Assembly (NCBI GenBank): GCA_037974335.1 | Contig: CM075760.1 | Coordinates: 27,305,402-27,369,401, forward strand | DNA: 64,000 nt | DNA from: Prionace glauca | Taxonomy: Eukaryota > Chordata > Chondrichthyes > Carcharhiniformes > Carcharhinidae | Direction of reading: 5' to 3' | Shown here: piece by piece, positions 46,046-57,846 of the stretch | How positions within the stretch are numbered: position 1 is the stretch's first letter | Layout of the letters: every line of letters begins with the position of its first letter | Made by a program: the position numbers and the translations under genes | Notes under the pieces: model-generated | What the model saw: the letters and a program-made list of their open reading frames with translations, nothing else | Databases searched by the model: none | What the model was told of the DNA's origin: nothing

Positions 46046-49000
46046 TTATCTTTTAATGAAATGGAGAATTGGAGTAAAGGAATTCAACAGCACATTTTTC
46101 AACTGCTGCCTGAACTTCGTCTGGGTGACGGCATATATTCCAGTGTTGGTGCAGCAACTCAGGAGCTGAAGCATGAAGGCCAGTTCCATCACAAAGCCAT
46201 CGAGAAATACCGCTTTATATCCCAAATTGAACATACGCTTCCACACCGAATAAAACATTAACACTGACCATAACAGGATGAAATTGGCTGAGATAACAAA
46301 TAGCAAAATGATGGATTTCCTTCGACTTTCCATCTCTGTGTCTTTGGGACTCTCCCCACTGCTTTGAGCCCGGAATCTCCTGCGGGCTCTGCTGCTCACA
46401 AAAATGTGCCTGACAGTGAAAACATTGAACAACAGAATCAGGACAAATGGGACACGCGGGGTTAGAATGTTGTGGGCGAACTCGACTGTGCCCCAGACTG
46501 GGGACAACAGAACACTGCCTGTTACCTCACAAAACCAGGGGTCATTCAAGAGCACATACGCACCCAATAACATAAAACACCAGAATATGTTCTTTAAACA
46601 GCTCAGCACTGTCACTGTTCCCAGAACCACCACTGCCGTTTTCTCACTGCAGTATTTCTTTTTCAGTTTCTGGCAGCAAATGGCCACAAATCGATCAAAG
46701 GTGAAACTGACAGTGAACCAGACAGAACAGTCAGTGGCTGCATAAAGCAGGACGGCGTGGATGTTACACACACGGATATACAACAGGAAATGAAAATGCT
46801 CCTCAAAAACAATTGGAATCTGTCTCATTATCAAGTCGAGAATGATAACCAGTAGATCTGCCAAAGCCATGGCCACCAGGTAAGAAGTGACACATCTGGA
46901 GAGACCACAGTTTTTACGGATGAGGATAACAATCGTGATGATGTTCACTGTAAAGAGGGGAAATAAATAATTAATTCACACATCAGGCCGGAAACAAAGT
47001 AAGTTTGAATGAGGAGATTTTGAGATTTTCTGATGCGTTAATGTATTTTTTGATGAATTGAAGTCAATGAGCCTGGAACAACCAATGGGATGGTCTACAC
47101 GCCACAGGAAGGAAATGTTTAACGCCAAAAACTGGAGGAGAGAAAGGGCAGGAGGCAATAGTGGTAACTGGCAGTGCAGGGTGATGGGGTGCTCAGCAGA
47201 GACATTGATCATAGAAACATTGATACTCGGAGCACGAGTAGGCCATTTGCCTCTTTGAGCCTGCTCCTCCATTGATTATGATCATGGCTGATCATCCAAT
47301 TCAGTAGCTTGATCCTGCCGTTCCCTCTTTCCTTTGATCCTCTTCGCACCAAGAGTTATGTCTAACTCTTGTTTGAAAACACACAATGTGTTCGCCTCAA
47401 CTGCTTTCCATGGTACTGAATTCCACAGGCTTACCACTCTCTGAAATAATTTCCCCTCATGTCAATACTAAAAGGTTTACCCAGTATCTTTAGATGATAG
47501 CCCCTGGTTCTCGACGCCCCCACTATTGGGAACATCCTTCCTGCACCTACCATTCACCAGGACAGCGACAGCGGCACGGTAGCACAGTGGTTAGCACTGC
47601 TGCTTCACAGCTCCAGGGTCCTGGGTTCGATTCCCGGCTCGGGTCACTGCCTGTGTGGAGTTTGCACATTCTCCTCGTGTCTGCGTGGGTTTTCTCCGGG
47701 TGCTCCGGGTGCTCCTCCCACAGTCCAAAGATGTGCGTGTTAGGTTCATTGGCTATGCTAAAATTGCCCCTTAGTGTCCTGGGATGTGTAGGTTAGAGGG
47801 ATTAGCAGGTAAATGTGGGGATAGGGTCTGGGTGGGATTGTGTTCGGTGCAGACTCGATGGGCCGAAGGGCCTGTTTCTGCACTGTATGGTTCTATGGTT
47901 CTATAAGACAGCGTGCAGTTCGAGGCTAGCAAACAGATTCAGGCAGCGGAGGGTAGTGAACCTGTGAGAGATGAGCTCCACCAGTCAGTGATATGGAGAG
48001 TGTGAGGGTTAAGGCTATCACTCACCCTTGGGCAGGGCAAAGCACCAGATAGGAGGGGTATGTTTCACCGGGACAGTGATTGAAGAGAGTGTAAGGATCA
48101 AAGCCTTCACTCGCCTTTGGGCAGTGGACAGCATCGGACCTTTGAGGGATTTGTTTCACAGGGAGGCAGTGATATAGAAAGCGTGAGGTTTGAAGCCTCA
48201 CCTGAGGTTGTCATGATGGCTCAGTGGTTCGCAATGCTTCCTCAGAACCCCAGGGATGTGGGTTAAATTCCGGCCTCAGATCATTGTCTGTATGAAGATT
48301 ACATGTTCTCCCTGTGTCTGCCTGGGTTTCCTTCGGGTGCTCCGCTTTCCTCCCACAGACCAAAGATGTGCGGGTTAAGTTGACCAGCTATGGTAAATTA
48401 ACCCCAGTGTCAGGGGGATTAGGATGATAAATATTTGGTGTTATGTGAATAAGGCCTGGGTGTGATTGTTGCCAGTGCAGGCTCGATGGGCCTAATTACC
48501 TCCTTCCTTCTGTAGGGATCATACGATTCATGCAGCAGAGAGCACCAGACCTGCGAGGCACACACCTCACCAGGACAGTTATGTAGACAGTGAGGTTCGA
48601 GTCCCTCATATACCTTTGGACCTGCGAGGGTCAGCCATAGACAACATGCTGAGTTTGAAAAAAATCCAGGAGTGACGCCTCAGGAAAATGTAAGCTGATT
48701 AGTTCATGAGAACTGATAGCAGGACCAGTGTTTAAATAGCTGAACCTAAAAAGAGGGCTCTGGAGTAGATGCACAGGAGATGTACCAGGATGCTGCCTGA
48801 GATGGAACATGTAAATTATGAAGAGATGTTGTAGGCTTGAGTTGTTTTCATTAGAGCAGAGAAGACTGAATGAAGTGTGCAAGATCATGAGGGGTATGTA
48901 CAAAACGGATAGGGAGCAACTGTTGTCTTTCGTTGAAGGGTTAGTAATGAGGGACACGAATTAAAAGTGAAGGGTGGGAGGTACAGAGGGGATTTCAAGA

Positions 49001-52000
49001 AATTTTACACAGAGGGTGGTGACGGTCTGGAAAGAGCTGCCTTGGGGGATTCAGGAAGTGGGATGCCTCACATCATTTAAAAAGTACCTGGATGAGGACT
49101 TGGTATGTAATAACATTCATGGCTATGGGTCAACTGCTGGCAAGTGAGATGAGGTGGGAAAGTTGGGGCCTTTCATGCATCAGTGGAGACTCGTTGCGCA
49201 GAAAAGCCTCTTCTGCACTGTAGTATTCTGTGGTTCTGTGAAAATAAATGTATTATTTATTGCGAAAAGTATTATTTTGATCTGTATCTCGATTTGTTCT
49301 GGTCTTACATGTAAATTTTACATTTAAGACATGACAGATGAGGGCAGCCAAAAGGAATCTGCAGCTTGTCATATGTCCTGGATGCTGACAATGTCTGAGA
49401 TTTGGCCTTTATAGCGATGGGGATAGAATATCAAAGTAGGGAGGTTTTGTTGCAACTGTACAGGGTACTAGTGAGGCCGCAGCTGGAGTACTGTGTGCAG
49501 TTTTGGTCGCTGCGCTTGCGGAAGGATATATTGGCCTTGGAGGGAGTGCAGAGAAGGTTCACTAGGCTGATACCGGAGATGAGGTGGTTGGACTATGAAG
49601 AGAGATTAAATAGATTGGGTCTGTACTCGTTGGAGTTTAGAAGGATGAGGGGGGAATCGTATAGAGATGTATAAGATAATGAAGGGGATGGATAGGGTAG
49701 AGGTAGAGAGATTCTTCCCAGTTAGAAAGGATAACAGAACTAGAGGGCACAGCCTCAAGATAAGGGGAGGGGGGGGGCAGTTTAGATCGGAGTTGAGGAG
49801 GAACTTCTTCACTCAAAGGGTGGTGAATCTCTGGAATTCTCTGCCCGTTGAAGTAGTGGAGGCCACCTCGCTAAATATATTTAAGACGCGGGTAGATAGG
49901 TTTCTGATAAGAGAGGGGATTAAGGGTTATGGGGAGAGAGTGGAAAACTGGAACTGATCCACTTCAGATCAGCCATGATCTTATTGAATGGTGGGGCAGG
50001 AGTAGGCCTTCGAGCCTGCTCCCAGCTGTACAAACTGGAGCTCAGGGTTTCAGTGTTTCAGCGACAGTTCAATATATTGGGGTGGATTGATGAGGCTGGG
50101 ATTTACATGGATAGTCCGTTTTGAGAAGTGGTCGCACCACAGAGCAAGGCACTGGAGGGAAGAAGGGAATGGGTAACCACCAGACAATCGAGAAAGAACA
50201 GGCAGGTAATGCAGGAGCCTCCCCAGGTTACTAATGGGGATGCCATTCTGATGCTGATAAGGACGCTGGTCCCTCAGATGAGTGCATTCAGAATTTCCGT
50301 AGCCGAAGACATGACTCCAGGATTGTGTGCTGCCTCCCTGGTGCCAGGGCCAGGGATATGAACGAATGGCTGCAGGGTATCTTGAAAGGGATTGTGATGA
50401 GTTAGGGGGCGTGGTACTTGTCGGTACCAGCAATCTACCAATCAAACTGAAGAATGAGGCGTTGCGTCAAGAATACAGTGAGCTCAGCAGTGGATTAAAA
50501 AGCAGGACCTCAGAAGGCTGTAATCCCTGAATTGCTCCAAGTGCCACATGCTAACGAGTGCAGAAATACGAAAATAGGACAGATAAGCATCCTATTTCAT
50601 CTCCATACGAGTCAAGAGTTGGTGCAAGCGTTCAGGTTTTAGATTCCTAGATCTCTGGAACCATTTCTAGGTGAGCTAGGACGCGTACAAAAGCGACGGC
50701 CTGCACCTGAACCACACTAGGGCCAAAGTCCTTGTGAATAGGTTTACGCGTGCGATTGGGAAGAGTTTAAATTAGTTTGACAGGAGGAAGGAACAGAGAA
50801 GGAGACACTGAACATTAGAATCCTCTTCTACTGCCTCTGCTAAATGATCTCAAACAAAAAAATAAAGGACAGTACAGCACAGGATACGCTCTTCGGCCCT
50901 CCAAACCTGTGCCAATCGCATTTTCCGGTATAAACCAACCGCTTGTAACTATTGTTTGTTCATTTGCCTATCAAGATGACTCTTCAATGTGGCTCACTAA
51001 CGGCCTCAACCACCTCACACTCCAGGCCTCCACCACCCTCTGTGTAAAAAACGTCCCTACACATCTTCACTGAACCTTTTCCCCCTTATCTTGAACTTGT
51101 GCCTACTTGTACTTGTCACTTCAGCCCTGGGGGAAAAAAAAGCTTCCAACTGTTCACCCTATCTCTGCCTCACATAATTGCATACATTTCCATCAGGTCC
51201 CCCCTCAGCTTCTTCCTTTCCAGAAAGAACAATCCCAGTTTTTTTCAATTTTTCCTCATAGTTAATACCCTCCACATCAGGAAACATCCTGGCAAATCTT
51301 TTTCTGCGCCCTCCCCAAAGCCTCCACATCCTTCTGATAGTGTGGTGAACCAGAATTGCATGCAGTATTCCAAATGAGGCCTAACCAATGTTTTATATAA
51401 CTGTAAAATAATTTGCCAATCTTTATACTCGATGCATGGTCCGGTGAAGACAAGCTTGACACATGCTTTCTTCACCACCTTTTCCACCTGGCTTCTACTT
51501 TAATGAATCTGTGGACATCTACCCCCAGGCCTCTCTGTGTATCTATGCTCCTGATGGTTCTGCCATTTATTTTGTATCTCCCACCTGAAATGGATCTACC
51601 AAAATGCTTCACCTCGTAATTGTCTGGATTAAGTTCCATTTTTCCACCCAATTTTCCAGTCTATCTACATCCCACTGTATTCTCTGTGTCTTCCTCCAGT
51701 TTGTCACTGGAGGGTTCTGTGAATACCCACAGTACAGTCGAAGTGACTGAGTCACTGCTCCGAGAATTTCCTCTGTTGGAAGTTCATCCGAGATATCCTG
51801 CTAATAAGAACATAAGAAATAGGAGCAGGAGTAGGCCATCTGGCCCTTCGAGCCTGCCCCGCCGTTCAGTAAGATCATGGCTGATCTGTCGTGACTCAGC
51901 TCCACCTTCCTGCCCTCTCCCCATAACCCTTAATCCCTTCTCTTATCAAAAATCCATCAACCCGTTTCTTAAAAATATTTAGCGAGGCAGCCTCCACCAC

Positions 52001-55000
52001 TTCAACGGGCAGAGAATTCCAGAGATTCACCACCCTTTGAGTGAAGAAGTTCCTCCTCAACTCTGTTCTAAACCGCCCCCCCCTTTATCTTGAGGCTGTG
52101 CCCCCTAATCCTACTGTCTTTTTTGAGCGGGAAGAGTCTCTCCACCTCTATCCTATCCATCCCATTCATCATCTTATACGTCTCAATGAGATCTCCCCTC
52201 ATTCTTCTAAACTCTAACGAGTACAAGCCTAGTTTATTCAGCCTCTATTCTGAGCAGCACGTTGCACTGGTAGTATTCTTGAGATAGCCACATTTCCGGT
52301 TCTGCTTTTCAACTTTCTTCCGAACTCCCTATATTCTGCTTTAAGGACATCACCACTTTTTATTTACCGATGTCATTTGTACCAATATGTACCACAACAT
52401 TGGCAGTTCACCGTCCCCCTCCAGCATATCCTGCAACCGCTCTAAAACATCCTTGACTCCGGCATCAAGGAGACAACATACTGGAGTCTCGTTTGCGACA
52501 CAGAAACAACTATCTGTTACAAATGAATCCCCCATAATTGTTGCATTGCCATAATTTTTCCTATTTCACTCTGCCGCAGAACTGACTCCAGTTCAATGAT
52601 ACTTGTCTTTGCTGTTTTCCCTTGAGAGACCTTTCCTCTCAACAGGCATCAAAAATAGTATATCTATTGAGTGGGGAATTGTTCTCTTCTTTCTCTGCCT
52701 GACTGTTATCCTCTTTCTCTGCCTGTCTGTCATCCATTCCCTTCCTGTCTGTGGAATCTTACCGTGTGGTGTGACTGCCTCTCTTATTGTTGTGGCCACG
52801 ATATTCTTGCTTCGCAGGTACTCCACAGCATCGCCAGGTGCCGTTCCAGTTCGGAAACCCGAACTTCCAAGAGCCTTAGTGAGTTCCTGTGGTGCATCTT
52901 GACGATGGCACACACGGCTATCACTGTTTGTTGGCAGTGGAGGAAGTGAACGATTGTGGAAAGAGGGCAGCTGAAGACACTTCATGCACCCATGCTAGGC
53001 CCACGCACTGGCGATGTCCCCGCTTTCCCATATGGAACACAGGTAGCATGCAAAGCCATACTTGGAAGACAGTGTTCAATTCTGGTTGCCAGGCTGCCAG
53101 AAGGATGTGGGCGCTTTCGAGAGGGTACAGAAAAGATCTACCGGAATGTTGTCTTCTCTGGGAGAAATTGCTACGAGGAGAGCAGAGACCAAACTTAATT
53201 TGTTCTCACTCGAATGATGCAGGTTGAGAGGCGAACTGACAGAAGTCTCTAAGATTACGAGGGACATGGACAGAATGGATAGTGAGAAGCTTTTGTCTCG
53301 GAGTCGAAGAGTCAATTACTGGGGGCATATTTTTACGGTGCAAGAGACAAAGTTCAGAGGCATTTTTTTTTATACGGAGGGTGATGGGTGCCTGGAACTC
53401 ACTGCGAAGGGAGATAGTGGAAGCAGAAAAGCAAGCAACTTTTAAGGAGCGTGTGAGCAAATACATGAATGGGATGGGAGTAGAGGGACATGGTCCCTGG
53501 AAGGGTTTTAGTTCTGTCACCAGAATGGTCAGTGACAACTTGGAGGGCCCAAACGCCTGTTCCTGTGCTGTATCTTTGTTCTTTGTTCGCACGATGGATT
53601 TGAGTTCTCTTGCCATGACTTCCCCTTTAAATTTAATCTTTGTGAGGAGCTTAATCTGAAGTATTTTGTTGAATGTATTCAGGAGGAGTTTCTCATTCAG
53701 TTTGTGGATGGCTCAACTAGACAGGGGGCAAAACTTGACCTCCGCTTGGGAAATAAGGAAGGGCAGGTGACAGAAGTGTGAGTGGGGAATCACTTTGGGA
53801 CCAATGGCTATAATTCTCTTGGTTTTAAGATAGCTATGGACAATGATTGGTCTGTCCCAAAGTTAAAATTCCAAATTGGGGCAAGGCCAATTTTGATTAT
53901 ATCAGGCAGGAACTTTCAAAAGTTAATTGAGGAAGTCTGTGGGAAAGCAGAGGGACATCTGGTAAGTGGTATGCTTTCAAAGGTGTGTTAATCAGGGTTC
54001 AGGGTAAATACATTCCTCTTAGAGTGAAGAGCAAGCCTGGCAGAAGCAGGGAACCCTGGATGAGTCGAGATATTGAGGGTCAAGAAGAGAAGAGGCATTT
54101 GACGTACATAGACAGCTGGGATCAAGTGAATCTCTTGAAGATTATAGGGGGTGGAGGACCGGTGTTAAGACATAAATCAGGAGGGAAAAAAGGGAACATG
54201 AAATTGTTTTGGTAGATGAGGCAAAGGAGAATCCAAAGAGCTTCTACAAATACATAAAGAATAAAAGAGTAATAAGGGAGAAAATAGACTCTGTTAAGGA
54301 TCAACAAGGTCATCTATGTGCGGATCCACGAAAGATGAATGAGATCCTAAATTAATATTTCTCATCAGTTGTTGAGGGCAGAAAATAAATTACTGCGGAT
54401 GCTGGAATCTGAAATCAAAAGAGAAAATGCTGAAAAATCTCAACAAGTCTGGCAGCATCTATCGGAAGCGAATAGAGCTGATGTTTTGCGTCCAAAGGGT
54501 TATCTGGCCATGAAACATCAGTTGTTTTCTCTCCTTACAGATACAGCCAGACCTGCTGAGATTTTCCAGCATTTTGTTTTTGGTTCCAATTTCCACAGAT
54601 TTCCCACTCATTTAACCTATCTACTTCAATTTGTCGCCTCCTCAAATCCACTTCACAATTTAATTCCTCTCTATTGTTGTCAGCAAATTTAGCTACCGTA
54701 CCTTCAGTCCCTTCATCCAAGTCATTCATATAAATTGCAAAAAGTCGAGGCTCCAGCACTGATCCCTAAGAAAAACATTAAGCGCATTTACCCTATCCAT
54801 GGTTGTCATGATCGCATACACCTCTACAAGATCCCCCTCAGTCTCCTGCGCTCCAATGAAATAAGTCCTAGCCTGTCCAGTCTTTCCCTATAACTCTGTC
54901 CTTTGAGTCCTGGCAACACCCTTGTAAATGTCTTCTGCACTGTCTCCAGTTTAATAACATTCTTCCTATAGCAAGGCGAGCAGAATACTCCAGGCGCGGT

Positions 55001-57846
55001 CTCACCAATGTCCTGTGCAACAGTAATATAACTTCCCAACTTCTATACTCAATGCCCTGACCGATGAAGGCCAGCATGCCAGAAGCCTTCTTCATTGCCC
55101 TATCTAACTGTGACTTCACCTTCAGAGAACAGTACATCTGACCTCCAAGATCCCTCTTTTCGACGATCCCTGTGGTGCACTACTTGTCACATTACAAAAT
55201 TAGAAAATTACAATAAAATAGGTCCTATTGTCGATAGCGAGGAACGTTATCAAAAATTGCAGCAGGACTTTGATCATCTGGGGAAGTCTACCGAGAAATG
55301 GCAAATGGGGATCAATACAGATAAGTGTGAGGCGTTACATTATGGAAAGTCAAATCAAGGTTCGACTTTCATTGTAAATGGTAGGATCTTCGGGAATATT
55401 TTGGCACAGAGGAATCCTGGAGTTCAGGTGCACTGTTGTATAAAGGTAGATAAGGCAGTGGAGAAGGATTTTGGCATGCTGAGCTTCATCAGACAGGGCA
55501 TTGAGTATAGAAATTGGGAAGTCATGCTGCAGTTGTACAGGGTGTTGGTGAGACCGCACCTGGAGTATTGTGTTCAGTTCTGGTCGCCTTGCTGTAGGAA
55601 AAATGTTATTAAACTGGAGACAGCACACAGGAGATTTACAAGGATGTTGCCAGGACTCAAAAGACTGAATTATATGGAGAGATTGGACAAACTAGACTTC
55701 TCTCTTTGTAGCATAGGAGACTGAGAGGTGATCTTATAGATGAGTATAAAATCACGAGAGGCATGGATTGGGTGAATGCACTCAAAGTTTTCCCCGGGTT
55801 GGGGATTCGAGAACTAACCGGCACAGGTTTAACGTAAGAGGGGTAATAATTAATGGGAACTTTTGGAACATTTTTTTAAACAGAGAGTGATACGTATGTG
55901 GAATGAGCTGCCAGAGTAAGTGGTTGAGGCAGGACACGGACAAAATTTAAAAGGCATTTGGACAGATATATCGATATGAGAGGTAGAATTCCTCGATCAG
56001 TAAAGCAGTTGAGGCCACCTCATTTAATGATTCTAAGGCGAGGATCGATAAATCTTTGAACTGTAAAGAAATTAAAGATTATGCTGAGAGGGCGGATAAA
56101 TGGAACTGAGTCCACGAAAAGATCAGCCATGATCTCATTGAATGGCGGAGCAGGCTCAAGGGGCCAAATGGCCGACTCCTGCTCCTAATTCTTATGTTCT
56201 TATGTTTAAAGGGATATGGGCCAAATACAGGCAAATGGGGTTAGCTTAGATGGACATTTTGGTCGACGTGGAGCAGTTTGGGCCAAGGGCCTGTCTCCAT
56301 GCTGTAGATTCTATGATTCTTTGGCCCATTTATTCCTGCGTCTTGTTTCCTGTTCTCAAACTTCTGTCCAAGAGATTCTATTTTAGGCAATAAATAACTG
56401 CATGCCCCGCACTGTTTTGTGGTTTTAAGTATTATAAATCCGGCTCCATCGGCAGGGAGAGATAGAGAGTGAAACATATTGACTTTAAAGAGGGAATTGG
56501 ATAAGTAACTGAATGGGAACCTTTTACAGGGATATGGGAAATGGGCAGGGAAATTGGATTAATTGGTGGAGTGAGACCATGGAAGGATCCAAACTTAATA
56601 ATGAGAATATTAAAATGGAGCTTCTGCCAGAACTGGGACAGATGTGGGACAGTGATAATGGGTGAATGCAGCACGGTGAGAGTTAGGGGATGGGAAACAG
56701 GATTTCAGATGATGTGATATTTTTGCAGCATTGTAACAAGAGCTATGTGAACGGTGGAGTAATCTAGTCGGGATTTACCTATGATACAGGCAAGGATTTA
56801 TTCAGTAGCTGGTCTGATGCAGAGATGGAAATGTCTACTGTGGTGGAGATGGCTGTGAACTGGATTGGAGATGGAGAGAATATGGAGACAGAAATCCCTT
56901 CAAATCAAAAGGGCTTACAGATAGAAATCCTACAGTGGAGAAGGAGGCCATTCGGCCCATCGAGTCTGCAGGCCCAGAATTCCACCCAGGCCGTATCCCA
57001 GTAACCCCTCTATTTATCCCGCTAGTCCCTCTAACCTACGAATCCTGGGAAAGTAAGGGAGAAATTTGCGCAGCCAATGTAGCTAACCCGCATATCCTTG
57101 GACTGTGGGACGAAAGTGGAGGAGACTCACGCAGACACGGGGAGAGCATGCAATCCCCACACAGACAATGACCCAAACTGGGAATGGAACCCGGGTCCCT
57201 GCTCTGTGAGGCAACACTGCTAACCACTCTGCCACCATGCCACCTAAAATCATGTGTATGGGCTCATCTCAAATCCGATATGGGCTGGGGGATGGCAGTG
57301 AAGTCAGGTGGGCCGGGAATAGAGTTTGTGATGGGAACAGAAAACAATGGCTTCCATCTTCAACAAAGTAAACGGCAAGAATAGGCATGAAGTTAAATAG
57401 TTTGCCCAATAAATAAGAGATAGGGGATACTTACCAGGGACACCAACAATAGCCAGGGTGGGATAGTAACCTGCTTGAATAATGTGAAGTATAAAGTAGA
57501 TCCGCAGTGCTAAGGACAGCCAATCACTATATTCAGAAAGATATAACAGTGCCTGGGATAAACCCCTGTCCATTAGTGGGACATTCCAATCTTTTGTTCT
57601 CAGATTCTGATTTACTGTTGTAACATTCCGTTCTATTGTTCTGAGATTCTGATCCACTGTTGTAACATTCCAATCCATTGTTCTCAGATTCTGATCCATT
57701 ATTGGAAGCTTCCAATCTCTTGTTCTCAGATTCTGACACACTGTTGGAAGATTCCAATCACTTGTTCTCAGACTCCGATCGTACTTCCCCCTCTTTCTGG
57801 AACTGTTGGTTCTTGTCAGTACCAGAGTTGATCCTGCTGCTAACAT
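46046..57846 (-). CDS. GPR139-like receptor D with long, repeat-bearing N-terminus (two exons)
   Basis: Minus strand. Exon 2 is 46947-46046 (acceptor TTTACAG). The best exon 1 is 57846-57435 (412 nt, donor GTAAGT). Both junctions are phase 1, giving 437 residues. Exon 2 has TM1 N-I-I-T-I, ADLLV in TM2, a TM3-top Cys (IRVCNI), DRF for DRY, an ECL2 Cys (WFCEV), a basic ICL3 (RARRRFRAQ), and NTGIY in TM7 where NPxxY is usual. Exon 1 ends G-Y-Y-P-T-L-A-I-V-G-V-P, matching the exon 1 ends of the other receptors, but adds about 110 extracellular residues with a 14-residue repeat and three N-glycosylation sequons (N-S-S and N-V-T twice). The 10.5-kb intron is filled with LINEs and SINEs. I found no nearer exon 1. 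Exon 2 is near certain; the pairing with this exon 1 is an inference from strand, phase and sequence. Confidence 0.75.
47212..47553 (-). repeat. LINE 3' remnant
   Basis: Minus-strand CR1-type 3' region; plus-strand words are 'cacgagtaggccatttgcct', 'gaaaacacacaatgtgttcg' and 'agcccctggttctcgac'. It is related to the scrap at 2395-2620. Confidence 0.6.
47571..47905 (+). mobile_element. V-SINE, full length
   Basis: tRNA head GCGGCACGGTAGCACAGTGG with B box GGTTCGATTCC, V-SINE core, and tail ending 'gcactgtatggttctatgg'. The word GACAGCG flanks both ends (47561-47567 and about 47907-47913), fitting a target-site duplication. It is the best-preserved SINE in the window together with the one at 14041. 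Confidence 0.9.
48202..48527 (+). mobile_element. V-SINE copy, diverged
   Basis: The head 'gatggctcagtggttcgca', core 'ctccctgtgtctgcctgggt', 'cacagaccaaagatgtgcgg' and tail 'ggctcgatgggcctaatta' are in the normal order, with many substitutions. Confidence 0.8.
48750..49245 (+). mobile_element. CR1 LINE 3' fragment, decayed
   Basis: It resembles the C-terminal RT region and 3' UTR ('aggagatgtaccaggatgct', 'ttacacagagggtggtgac'). No open frame. Confidence 0.65.
49398..50015 (+). mobile_element. CR1 LINE 3' fragment
   Basis: Same subfamily as 21988-23592. It contains AMGIEYQSREVLLQLYRVLV, LEYCVQFWSLRLRKDI, FTRLIPEMRWLDYEERLNRL and NFFTQRVVNLWNSLPVEVVE, with one frameshift near 49665. It ends in the usual 3' terminal region, though this is shortened. 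Confidence 0.85.
50130..50785 (+). mobile_element. CR1 ORF1 (esterase-like) region remnant
   Basis: The plus strand resembles the 5' part of shark CR1 elements, with a broken frame: a V-V-L-V-G-T-S-N stretch (ancestral H-V-G-T-N-D), then SSGLKSRTSEG and the 'cacctgaaccacactaggg' ending. It may belong to an element whose 3' part is lost. Confidence 0.5.
50865..51730 (-). mobile_element. CR1 LINE 3' fragment
   Basis: Minus strand, with LVRPHLEYCMQFWFTTLSEG and related C-terminal RT text. The plus-strand tail is 'acagtacagcacaggatacg', then 'ttcggccctccaaacctgtg'. It belongs to the subfamily of 10901-13917 and has many breaks. Confidence 0.75.
51803..52250 (-). mobile_element. CR1 LINE 3' end
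   Basis: Very similar to the 3' end of 21988-23592 (plus-strand start 'aagaacataagaaatagga'). It is truncated after the C-terminal RLNKLGLYSLEF block, where the sequence switches to the element at 52251. Confidence 0.85.
52251..52985 (-). mobile_element. CR1 ORF1 esterase-domain remnant
   Basis: The minus strand shows a G-D-S motif (MATMGDSFVTDSCFC), which suits the SGNH-esterase domain of CR1 ORF1. It continues with ERLQDMLEGDGELPMLWYI and a degenerate LVQMTSVN (ancestral H-V-G-T-N-D), then EYREFGRKLKSRTGNVAISR. Upstream of the G-D-S is an open but unrecognised coding stretch. The frame is interrupted by at least one stop. Confidence 0.55.
53040..53600 (+). mobile_element. CR1 LINE 3' fragment, decayed
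   Basis: It reads with breaks as VQFWLPGCQKDVGAFERVQK and KLNLFSLE, then RLRGELTEVSKITRDMDRMD. It ends with the 'gcccaaacgcctgttcctgt' tail. Confidence 0.7.
53640..54362 (+). mobile_element. LINE fragment (endonuclease end to RT linker)
   Basis: It reads as STRQGAKLDLRLGNKEGQVT (endonuclease end) and GNHFGTNGYNSLGFKIAMDN, then SKPGRSREPWMSRDIEGQEE (linker). It stops at 54362 where a short repeat begins. Confidence 0.7.
54363..54600. repeat. Short interspersed repeat with mirrored ends
   Basis: 'attactgcggatgctggaat' and 'aaaaatctcaacaagtctgg' on the left are mirrored on the right by 'cagacctgctgagattttcc', so the ends are partly inverted repeats. Related scraps occur at 1691-1755 and 31008-31130. 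Confidence 0.55.
54601..55165 (-). mobile_element. LINE 3' fragment
   Basis: On the minus strand MLEPRLFAIYMNDLDEGTEG and VAKFADN (the FADD box with N for the second D) are followed, after a gap, by KKASGMLAFIGQGIEYRSWE and FTRVLPGLKGQSYRERLDRL. Coding is broken. Confidence 0.7.
55166..56203 (+). mobile_element. LINE 3' half, decayed
   Basis: The plus strand has EKWQMGINTDKCEALHYGKS, VEKDFGMLSFIRQGIEYRNW, LVRPHLEYCVQFWSPCCRKN and HRRFTRMLPGLKRLNYMERL. The coding text is followed by a 3' end ('gatctcattgaatggcggag' to 'ttcttatgttcttatgttt'). It lies head-to-head with 54601-55165. Confidence 0.8.
56204..56921. other. Intron of receptor D, unassigned
   Basis: Apart from another repeat tail at about 56270-56320, nothing is recognised. 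Confidence 0.4.
56922..57245 (-). mobile_element. V-SINE copy
   Basis: Minus strand: the head at 57245 with B box (plus-strand 'tgggaatggaacccgggtcc'), core (plus-strand 'acgcagacacggggagagca') and tail (plus-strand 'ccattcggcccatcgagtct') are in order. Confidence 0.85.
57583..57780 (-). repeat. 42-bp tandem repeat in exon 1 of receptor D
   Basis: Four full units (starting at plus-strand 57583, 57625, 57667 and 57709) and a 30-bp partial unit (57751-57780), each 42 bp = 14 codons. In the frame that joins to exon 2 the peptide unit is roughly D-W-N-V-T-T-V-D-Q-N-L-R-T-x. The period being a multiple of three keeps the exon open in several frames, so only the splice phase and the YYPTLAIVGVP end decide the frame. 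Confidence 0.9.
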
